A stretch of 64,000 bases of DNA from Mycteria americana (taxonomy: Eukaryota; Chordata; Aves; Ciconiiformes; Ciconiidae), in NCBI RefSeq assembly GCF_035582795.1, contig NC_134369.1, forward strand, positions 54,126,001 to 54,190,000, given 5' to 3'. Position numbers and translations under genes: made by a program. Of the stretch, positions 26,401 through 38,400 are shown in pieces. Under the pieces are notes generated by a model. That model made no database searches. It worked only from the letters and a program-made list of their open reading frames with translations, and had not been told where the DNA came from. The first letter of the stretch is position 1. Every line of letters begins with the position of its first letter.

Positions 26401-29400
26401 TTTCTGAAACGAATCCAGACTCTCACTATCATACATCAAAGCAAGTACCATCCTCTAGGACCTGAGTATAAGGTTGGCACATAAATTCCTGCTTTCTACA
26501 TGGCAGCACACTGCAAAATTGCTGTTAGAGCTCCAGCATAAACATCATATTCTTTAAATAAATGCCAGAGAAGAATATTCAAGGTTTTTCAGGCAATTCA
26601 GCTATTCAGTGCAACACCATGACATTTATCTTACTCTAATGCATCCTAGTACACCAACAAGCACAGAACCTGAACCAAAGATTTATTGAAACAAAAAAAA
26701 AAAAAAAAGGAAGACCACTAGAATTACTTTTTAAGCCAGTAAAATTGCCGAGAAAAAGCCCAAACTTCAGAGTTTTCAGAAAGAAAAGAGTCTTACAGAA
26801 ATTACACATAAAATAAGAACTAAAGCTGCCAGGCATTGAGCAATACATTACAGCACCAGTGTCTGCACCAAGAGGCTTAACTCCCTGAAAAGCTTTCACA
26901 CCACTATTAGTGGGAAAGGTCTCTGGCAAGGTATTTTGGCACCAGAGTATTTAAAGACAGTTTCATGTAACCACAGAGTAAATTAAGCTGGAAGGGACCT
27001 CTGAGTAATCATCTGGTTCAACTCCCCACTCAAAGCAGGGCCAGCTTGAAGTTGCCAGCTTAAACGGGTTAATTAATGCAAGCACATATTTCTGAAATAA
27101 CAAATATATGTTTGTAATCCAGTTACTGGTTTTGTACTCATTTGCCTGTTAAAAAATAATTAAATCAGAACAACTATACACATTAAGACACTAGAAGCCA
27201 ATATATAGGCCCATAGGAATAACTGGCCAGTATATACGCTCAATTTTACTTTTCCCCTGCAGTCATCACCGCTTATGTGATGTTCCCCAGATTCACAGTA
27301 GAAATGGGTATATAATATCAAAGCTAACATCCGTCTTCATTGCCCAGTGATACACAAAAAAAATCACAAGCTGAAGCTTGGCCTGTAGTTTGCCAATGTA
27401 TTGTACTAAAGTACTGAAAGCAAAATAAAGGAAAGCATAGCTCAATAAAATCTACATGTGCTTTGTGCAGGATGGACGTCCCTGAAAGCAACATATGGCT
27501 CTTCAAAACAAAAACAACAAAAAAAAAAACCAAACAAAAAAAGACAAACATGAAGGGACTAAAACAATTAAAAGCCTGACCATGCAAGTATGCCTATTAC
27601 TGAAAACAGGTTTGAATAGATTCCTAAGATCACCAAAATGTTAGTTGTTTGCTTAGTTTATCATATATTTTAAATATTCAAAAGGGAAATAAATACACAG
27701 TTTGAACATAAATTCTGCCTAAAGTAATAATTTCCATTTCTATAGCAGTGGTGGAGGGGAAAGCAGACAATTTTTAAATAAACCATACATTTCAGAATGC
27801 TGAAAGCAAAATTATAGACACATGTACGAAGTTTACCTGGTAATCTCCTGCTGAAGCTGAGAAACAGTAGGCACATAGAACACTACTCCAAAATACACAG
27901 TTGGCTCCAAGGCATATTTGTCCAGCTGCTTTTTCAGAGGCTTGTCCAAATCTACCCATCTGCGCTGATTTTGCTTATTATAATACCACAGACTGAAATA
28001 TGTAATCTGAAAAAGAGGCGTTTCAATGATGAAAAAGGTTAATATTGCGATATTAGATAAAATATATTGTATGAAAGTCTTGCTACTCAGAAGTAAAGGT
28101 TTTAAAATACTGACTAAGGCTATGGGTTACTGAAAACTTAGAGAACTGGAGAGACATTTAATATCAAAAGCGGACATTAGTTCCAGATAAGCAATCCACA
28201 TACATAAGGTCCCCCACCTAAAACATTACCAAACCTACTCTTTTTTGCAAACAGCCCCTGACCCTGTTGTGGCAACTCACAGGTGTTAGTAGTGAGCATT
28301 TATGTGTGAGAGGAAAACTAAGGGAAGTGAGGAAGCAAATAGAAGATGACACGGGACGGCAGGAAGGCAAAGTATGGCTTCTCTGGGGAACTGGCGGGCA
28401 GGCTCCCATGGGATGCTGAAGGACAAAAGAGCACAGGACAGCTGGTCAGAGACAAGCTCATTAAAGCACCTGTATGGCTCATCCCACGAGCAAGAAAATG
28501 CCCAGGTACAGCAGCAAGCTACGTTGCCTGAGCAGGCAACTCCTGACCAAGCCAAAACACAAAATACGGTATGCACTGGAACAGATTGCCCAGAGAGGCT
28601 GAGGGATGTCCATCCCTGGAATGTCAAAATCCCGCTGGACATCATCTTGAGCAACACAATCTAACTTTGATTAGATCTCCTCTGAGAAGGACTGTGGACC
28701 AGAATATTTTTCTGTCACTCCACAGTATAGTTCTAAATCCACACTCCACACACATTCAAAATGAAATTTCTCCACTATGTTTAAACTGATTAAAATCTGC
28801 TCCTGCAGTACTTATTTCATTCAGTTCAGTTTTTTAATTCAGGGAGGGAGATAAGGGAATGCTACAACTTACCATTCATGTCTGTAGGCATTTACATGGA
28901 AATTCTTCAAGTCCTTGCTACATACACATTATTATATGCAGAAATGGTAGAAATACCAACACCTTTAATCGAACACTTTTCTTCATATATTTTCAGATGT
29001 TTTTAACTTATAAAAAATAAAGCTATTAAGGATGAATTTTTATAAAACAAAGGACTATTCATCACAATTATTTTTTTACATCCATAATTTCTGTGAATTA
29101 GACTTGGAAAAATCGTCTACCTAGCAAACAAAGTATTTATTGTTGTTTTCTCAGAAGCTCTAGCATTTTGATGCTTTGGAGCACAGATTTGAAATTCATT
29201 GGGGAGCAACAGCTGGCAGTAGAGAAAGGTAACTTTAGTACTTTCTTGTGAAAGCTCACCTATATACACATCTGAAAATTCATATACATACGTCTTCTTA
29301 GTTTATAGTCTAAACAGGATAAAAAGTCTACCCTCATGGGATTCTGGCTATCCCTTACAGCCCTGACAGGCTGACTATGCACGCAACAACCCTGGCATGG

Positions 29401-32400
29401 GCAGTTATGCTACCTCTCAAACTTCAAGGACAGCAGTGAAGTCAATGCTCTGTATCAGCACAGATCATTAAGTAACTTTGGGCACAAAAGTCAAGGTGTA
29501 GCATTAAGTTAATAAAACCATCTATTCCATAAAAGCATTTTCTCTGGGAAATTACCAAAACTGGGAAATTAGAGCCAATTCTAAGGCATAATGTTCCTTT
29601 GACGTTGCATCCTGGCAAAATGTACTTCTTTGCCCCTGTCTAAATTAGCATCAACACAGTTTTAAGTGATTGTTGGTGGGTTTTGGTGGGGTTTTTTTCC
29701 CCCAATGCTTAACAAAAAAATCCTCTAAATTAAAATTACTGTTACCATGTAATTGCAAAATCAGTATTCAGAAGATTAAAAAAAGTTAGGATGAAGTCTG
29801 CCCATTTAACCTCGGTTAAGATCCCTTCTGCAAACTCTAAGACAACTCTGGTCTTATTTGATAAAAAGGCAGGCTGTAATACAAAAATTAAATTGAATTA
29901 GAACTTTTCATAGAAGAAAAAAGCAGTTTTTCAGTATAGTGGAAGAGATCTGGAGAAAAGGAAGAATGATGATATATACAAAATAGTTTCATGGTTAGGA
30001 AAGTTTAAAAATCACCATAGAGAAACAGACTGTATTCCCACATCAGAAACAGAGCTCTCTTGTAAAGCAAATCCTACAAACCAAATTTTTCCCAGGTGGA
30101 CACTGTATGCTCTTCACTTCTGAATTCTGAAAACCAAGAGTCAAATTTAAGAAGTCATAAATACTTCCAGTTTCAAGAGGACAAAAGGAATATGGCTCTG
30201 AATATAAATACTATAAAAACCACTGTTTTCTAAATTTCTCAGTCCAGGCGCACAAAGTTTGCTGACATCTTAGACAACATTTGCTTTTATTTCTGTGCTT
30301 CAATACCCCAACCATAACATATAGTGTGTGGTGACCTCCGCCACCCCACAAGGCTATTGAGAAGACGGTATCTTAAGATTCCATAAGATGTTAGGAATTA
30401 TAACAGTAGTACCACACAAACTCCATTAAGAAAGAAATACTATGTTCACTGCAACATCACACACTGAAAAGGATAAAATGTACCGAATGACCACTCCTCA
30501 ATCTTTCCTGCAGACTGAACAAGGAAAGGTATGCATGTAAAAAGGTGTATTTCTCTTTCATTATAACACTGTTAACACCATGTGCACAATCACAGGAGCC
30601 AAAGTCAGACTGTGATGCTGACATCCTGTAACTTGAGTGTTACACATGTAAGGTATATATAATGCAAGACAGTAAGTAAACGAGAGGACCAAAAAAATAA
30701 AAACAAGTTAAAGTTGAACTATATGCCATGAGCTACTTGACCTCACTTGCTAGGAAGAGCTCAAAAAAGAAAGCCTACTGTGCTGGCCCAGGCCACCTGC
30801 CCAACAGGTCAACCGCACCAGCCCCGGGCTGAGTGCCATCTGAAACGTCGAACCACAACCTTCTGGGTGAGAGCAGAGGCCAAGGCAGAGACTGAAACCT
30901 AAGGGGAACAGCTACAGAACCACAAAAGCACACCAACAAAGTTGAAAGACTTCTGTAAAAGATACCACACAAACACTTTTGGAAACCAACTAAAAATGTA
31001 TGCAAAAACTTCTAAGCAACTGCGTGAACAACTTTCGTCTGTAGTCTTGGTGTATTTAAGCCTCAAAGAAGCACAGACGTGTAACAGAAAGGTAAGGAGA
31101 GAAAGAGCACAAACTTCTGTTACCACCACCACTGTTTCAAACCCTCTCATGTAAGATACTCCTGGTTCTACACCCTGAAGTCTAAACTGAATATATAGCC
31201 TATTTTTAAGGCATGATGATCACTTGCACTGGTCTGTTTCTTTAAAACACTGACCACTTTTTCTTGCCTACGCACAGAACCGAGTAGTTACTGGCACAAC
31301 ATACTAAGAAAATTGTTTCCGCGTTTTAAAACATTCTCTGGAATCCAGCATATCTTTCAACAGGATTTTTCTGCCACGGTATTTTCCCTTACAAACCCCT
31401 CCAATCTGGACTATCAAAAATAAAATGAAAGCAAAGGAAAACACTATGGACCAAAGCCTGTCTTCTGACTTGTACGCAAACCTTTCACTTGACTTCAAGG
31501 GCAGAATTTGATCCTGTGAGTTTTCAGAGGAGCTTATGCACCCTGGAATATTCGCACTGATTAAAATAGAATCCATTTTTATTCATTGCTAAAACATTTT
31601 TTATTAGCAGCTCAGGACAACACCCAATTCTAAAAAGAATGTCATGACATAATTCTTAAAATATGTTAAGCTGTTAAGATTAACGCTGCTTTGAGGTTCA
31701 TTTATTTTAGTGACTTATTCATGACCCAACCCCTTTGAAGAAAATCAAATACAAATAAAAAGAGCATATAATTTCTGCACAGTTACTTTCTACCTAGCTG
31801 CTTTCTGTCACTACGGACAGGAATAGTAAGCATTTTTGCATAAAAGTCCAAGAGTCATCAAGAACACAAGAGTACCAAAAGCCCAACACAGGACTACAGC
31901 TCACAAGTTGGTGGGAGGGGAGTGACTTCATCTACGAAGGCAACCGGACTTCCTAAGCTAAGCAGAGGAGCTTCGTCAGGTATGAGTGCCACAAAACTAC
32001 ATTGTATCTTTTGGCATGATGTATGATGAGAGTCAGAGAAGTGGGGCTGATCAGTCTTAAGAAGAGACTAAAGTAAAATCTTACTGTGGACTTAAAGTGC
32101 CTAAGAGCGGGGTATAGAGAAGGCAGAGCCAGACTCTTTCTGGAAGGGCTCACTGCAAGTATGAGAAGTGCTGGGCACAAGCTGCAACGTGGGAAATTCC
32201 AATTAGATCAGGAAAAAAAAATTCACAACAAGACTAGCCAAACACTGGAACAGGTAGCCCAAAAAGGTGTCAAATCTCTATCCTTGGAGGCACCCAAACT
32301 CACCCAGGCAATCCCTGAGCCACCTGATCCAAGCTGGCCTTCCTGAGCAGAGGCTGGGATCATGCAACCCTCAGAGGCCCCTTCCCACTAAACTATTATG

Positions 32401-35400
32401 TGATTCTATGTCATTATAGAAGTGGTGCTGGCAAAGAGAAACAGCTTACTGAGAAATTTTTGGATATAAATTAAATAACACTTTTTTTTTTTTTAAAGAG
32501 GCATTATCCTTTACAAACCCATTAAAAACTGTGCTTTAAATCTTAAAATTCTCATCAGTTTCCACACCTATTGAGCATACTTTGCTGTCCCTCATCTGTT
32601 TTATAATTTGAAATGGAATCAGTAAGACAGTCCTTCTTCCCTGTACCAACTGGCTGATATTAGTTAGCTACGACTAACTGCTGCATTTCCCTTTATTTTC
32701 CTTAATATGTATCAGCCTCATCCCTAATATAATTCCACTTTGGCTCTAATCTAAGCATCATTTGTATGTATCAATTATTCTGATTAGCAGTATAAAAAAA
32801 ATGTTTTAATATAGAATCTCAGGGTCTATTTTGGTCACAGTTTACACTATCTAGAAAAAAAAATAAAAACGACAAATGTATATGCCAGATATCAAATGTG
32901 TGTAATCTTCTCACTTGAGCTTAACAGCACCTATTATGATTCCCAAACTCGACTGTGCCTTCCATTTTTTTTGCAATATAATATAAAGAAAAGGTTATGT
33001 TCCCTAGGATTTTGAGACAACACTATTACTGCCATCATTTACAAAAAAAAAAAAAAAGAAGAAAGAAAAAAAAAAATCATTCTCTATAAAGCCTCAGACT
33101 AAAGGAAAACAACCCAACCACTTTTTGTGGATGGAAGCAGAGAGGACAAATAGAGTTTACCACACATTCCCGAGGCATAGCAGCGTTCAAAGTTTACTTC
33201 GAACTTATGTATTTAATTATATATTTCCCAGCTAATTTCCATATCCTATATTATAAATCTTGCAGAATTATCTCACAGGTTACAAACAGACTGGAAAAGA
33301 AAATTGTTTTCTAATTGTTAATACAGTGCCTTCCAGTTAATGCAATCTGCTACCTGCCTCAAGGGTACAGTGACCTGAGGAATCACCATCCTAAGATGTG
33401 AGGCAAGAAATTAAAAAAAGGAAAAATAACAGGGTTTACAGAAGAATGCAATCCAAATGTATTTTTAGGCTTTTCCTCTTTTACACTGGTACATACAAAT
33501 AAAACAAGCCATAAGACTTTCCTGAACAGAGTGCTGAAAACACCTTCTCATCATTGAAGGATAAGCACTGCACTCGGACTTAAAAAATCCCAGTTAGCCC
33601 AAGGGCTCCACTGCGTCTAGCTTTATTATATGCTTGGATACAAAACAGGTCCTGCCATCAGGATCTCAGTTTAAATAAACTGCATGCAGGAGAACCGGGT
33701 CAATAATCTTGACTATGCACGACTGCCAGACACCAAGTAAAAGCTTTACCCTACGCCCAATGTAAGAACTACAGAAGGAGACAAGAGGCCCTGAAAATTC
33801 TCCAGAAACTTCACTCTTATCACAGCAGACAGCCTCCTCCACAAATCTTCCCAGTCCCTAGGGGAGAAAGAATTTGGAGCAGCCTGGACTGGCCAGTGTA
33901 CAAGATCCAAGACTTCCTGGAAGTGGTGGAGAAAGAAACCTGTGAGTCTTGCCATGTACCAGCCACCGAGTGGAAAGTTGCACTCCTCTACACATTATCA
34001 CGACCAATTCTTCTTGCAGAAAAAGGAGGACCGCTGGCTAGCCTCATAAAAATGCCTCCCTTTTCCCCATCTTGAAGTTACTCACTTTAGGGTACTTTTG
34101 CTTATACTATTTTTGTTGTTCTGGTACTGACAAAGATCTTCAACTGTAGCTGCAGGAAGGAGTATTTAGCAGGGTAGCTATACGAATACAGAGAGAAGTC
34201 AACCTTAAATCTTAGTTCTTCCATAATGGAAATCTTTCTTCCAACACACACACACAATTTTCTCCTAACTACTCCAATATGGGTTTCACAAATGCTATTT
34301 AAACAAAGCAATTGCCAACTATAGCTTAAAGAAATAAGCTGTAAGCAGGGATAAAAAATAAACAAACAAAATCAATACTTTGCAAGGTAATCTGACATAT
34401 TCTAATGTATTCAAATGAAAACATTGCACAAATCACAATACACTGTGTTTTACACCCTTCAAATATCTTGAATAAACCGTCTTCTGACAGGCAAGGCAGA
34501 TTCTACTCATCAGTGCATTAGACAAAGGCAAACTAGCTAATTTACAAGCTAAAGAGCAATACCTTCATTGTGATAAGAAGACATTATATCCAAGACATAT
34601 TTTAACCTCTTGCAGAAACAGGTCAGTTATCAACATGACCAAGAAACATAGAAACACACTTCTTTTTTTTTTACATCATGTTACTTTTTCTCACCATTGT
34701 CCAAGGGTCCGAGAAGGATGGACTCACCTATCTGCTTTTGACTCATGCTTTACACAGCACTGACATTAAAAGGACTATCATGTTCCCATTCATCAGAGGC
34801 TTAAATTCCAATTCCTTCACAACAGGGAAAAGCAAAATTGCAAAGTAGACTAAAAATACTACACAATAAACTAATGTCTTTGCTTCAAAGTAAAGAAAAC
34901 CTCTTCTGTCAAAATTAGTATAAAACTGTACAGCAATTCACAGACACTGTGACAGTGAAAAAATAAAATTAAGTGGTATATTCAAATTCTGACCTCACTT
35001 TATTAAAAAGCTAAAGAAATCAGGGGCAAGGCTTCCTAATTGCCACTATTGCTTTCATGGAAAAACTTTAATTTTGTGCTGCTCAGTGTTAACAAGACTA
35101 AGTGCAAATCCTATACATGAATGTATAGCTTTTTTCCTTCAGAAAAAGGAAGGATGACAATAACTGCATTGAGGCAATTAATGATTTTTGGCTGACTGCT
35201 CTGTCCTTCAATTTATCTTGGTTCCTAAATTACAATTACAGCACACTTATAATTAATATATGTTTTAGATGGAGTCAAGTTTGTTTTTCAATAAAGTAGC
35301 ATCTTTTAAATTAATTAGATTACACACTGAAGGTCTGCTTTTTTATATGCATTCCTCCCTGACAATTTCGCCTTTCCTAATTTTCAGGAAAATTTGGTTC

Positions 35401-38400
35401 AGAGAGGCAACCATAGCAGTTCAACTATGAGCACTGCTTTTCCTCTTATTTCTCCAAAGCATTAGATAAAATTTTGTCAGACCTTGGTACAAGGCTTAAA
35501 CGTAATATGTTAGTGACCCCTCTGTCATGACTTGGCCCAACTTTCATTTGCCAGTCAGTATGTTTACTGATACATATACATGTAAGAATATTTATGGTTG
35601 CACTTGGTCTCATTTTAAAAACACTCTATACCTATGCAAAACACACATTTAAGAAACCACCACACTGAATTTAAGGCATTTTTTTGTGTTTTCTCCAAAC
35701 AAGAGCTGATATTTTAGAATTCAGAGCAAAGTTTTACATCATAGTTCAAGCATTTCTGAAGCACTGTTTCAGAACTTCGAAGCTACTCAGGATCCGGATA
35801 ACCTTGACTACTTCTTTCCTATTCATGTCCAAAACAAACACAGGAACTTGCATATGCACAACACACACTCTCCACAGAAGTTCCCTACCATTAGTTCCTG
35901 TGCTTGGGCCCAAATCTCTACCACATATCTGTAGTTAAGTCAGACTCTGCTTGTACACAGTAGCAGAATTTGCCCCTTCGTTCTGGTTTAGAAGTGTTAT
36001 TAGAAAACAGAAATAAAAGAAGATCCAGCAAGAGAGGTAAATCAGTCATAACATCTCCTGCCAAACATCCTATAGATATCTAGCTGTATTAACATTTAAA
36101 AAACCCATTTCTATGTTTTCAAGTATTTAATTCATATACTCATGCCCTAGATGCAAGATGAGCAGTGTTCCACATACTTTTTAACGTAGTTAAGCAGTGC
36201 TCTCGGCAGTTTTTCAAAACTTGTAATTCCAGAACGGTTTTCTGCAACAAATACAGCTTTTTGCATAAATCAAGTTTGGTTATAGTTCTCTCACAGGATA
36301 AAAGACAGGCTGTGCTACAAAGGGTAAGTAACTTATGTTCCCTGTTCCCTTTGGCTTCTTTCCCCAGTTCTTCAGTTTAAGAGAGCTGGATTACATACCC
36401 ACTGCTGATGACTCACATTCTGGGAATACCAGATGTTGTTCTTAGTTTAATGCATTCATTTCACTTTTCTGTAAAGTCTACCATTCAGTAAAAAAATAAA
36501 ATTGTCAACATACTTAAGACTTCCTAAACCCTAACTATGTGTCCATACTAGTATACAACTTGAAAATTGAGAAGTACTAATGGGAAAAAATCAAAAGAAA
36601 AACCAGTGTTTAGCCACACAAAGCATAATTTGAAAACTATTCATTTACCTAAAGATCTGTTAAAACTAATATCTTAAAAGATGGCACAGCATTAAAAGTA
36701 AGCCGTTCATTTCACTGTCCAAATTCAGTAACTGCAGACTACACCAGAGAGAAAGAGGTATTTACAAGTTTTACTATTCAATGTGTAAAAAGGTAGAGAT
36801 TCCCCTCATACCTCCTGCAATAAACTGTTTTGAAGGTGCACGGGAACCACACGTCATAACTGCATAGCACATATACAGTAATCCAAAACTGAGGTCTCAG
36901 TTTTCATAACTGCATTAAGTCTCAATATTCAAAAACCAGTCGTACTTCCATGTTTAACACTTTGAATTCACACTTATGCTTTAAGGGTGCTTAGTTCATT
37001 AACAATATGCAACATCTTATAGAAAGTACTTAGTATCTTACACTATCAAGAACTAATGTTGTTTTTGCAGAATTAAAAAAAGTGCTGAGAAAATTTTTCT
37101 GTCTGAAAACTTTCTACTAAGCAAGTAGTCAGGAATGGTCCAGTATCTGCTTGGTAAATCTGACTGTTTAAAGACAGAACAACATTTTTTGAATGCAAGC
37201 TCTGGAAAGTAATTTATATCCCTATTTTCCATTCCCTTTTATTGCAACACATTTTCCTGCCAAAATAATCCATGCAAGAATGCATGACTGAGGGAATCTG
37301 CTCAGAGTTCAATAGTGTACTGTCAACTCCCTCAGTCTGATATATGACTCTTAATTGAGGGAATTGCCATCTTTCTCTTTCTTTTTTTTTTTAAAGCAGA
37401 TTTTTAGGAGTAGCTCCAAAGAAAGAGATAATGAAGAATAGCTGAAAAAACCTGCATCTCCAACACTGACTAGTTCAAGAAAGGCTAGCAGTCATCATTC
37501 AGGAAGACAAAGCCTTTGCGTTTTGCAAACCAAATATAGTTAAAATTCGTTACCTTCTGTTGACTTAGCAGTGACATCTGAAAGTGGATAGATAAAATTG
37601 ACAAACTCCATTCACGCAACAATAACTGAATTCTAAATATATGGTATCTGATGTGTCCTAAGTAAACACTAAGGCTACGAGAGTAGTTAAGATTCTCCCT
37701 TTGCTAGAAGGAGCAAGATAAAAAAAGAATTCATACTGTTGCACAGAATTGCATTTTTCCAAAATAACTGTATACTAAAAAAAAAAAATTTGGAGAATCT
37801 ACAAGAATGCATATTGGGATTGAAAACAACCACAGTAAGCAAACACTTAGAGATTAATGGGTTCACATCTATTTTGTTTATTTATTCTTCTCCAAACAGA
37901 AAAAAAAAAAAGTATTTCTGAAAACAACTGACTATATATAGCATTTCCTACTGAGAAATCCTACAGTAATGCATGTTGTGTACAGTAATAAATGTTTGCA
38001 GGATTGAGTCCTAAATTTATTTGCTCAATATTTGAGCAAAGTTATAAGCAGTTGCCATTGCTTGACAATGAAAATATAACATTTCAAAAAATCATAGTTA
38101 TTAGACAATTATTATTTTCATGATTACTCTTATTTTGGTTGCCTAAGTCTGGGGTTTTCATCCTGTATTTGAATCCCGTATTTAAAACACCCTTATATGG
38201 CAGACCACATAACAGAGCAAAAGCATCTTTTTCAGAACAATGCTAGCAACACTAAACTTTTATTACAAGTTTTCCCTCTCCTGCCCCCCAAAAGTGCACA
38301 TGCTGTCACAGTTTAATGACTACAAAATGAACTAAACCTTTTGAGACTCTAGTGGGAAATGTCAGTTTACACAGGATGGAGAGCATTCAACTACTGCAAT

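Larger units (their letters stand above)
24937..27836 (-). other. PTPN21 intron 2
   Basis: A 2.9-kb intron. It holds the purine minisatellite at 25898-26155, a poly-A run at about 26694-26708, and a short CR1 remnant at 26969-27060. Nothing else is recognised. Confidence 0.75.

Noticed and set aside
33746..33955. 69-residue minus-strand frame in PTPN21 intron 1
   Set aside because: No family resemblance and no splice sites that would join it in frame with exons 1 and 2, which join directly.
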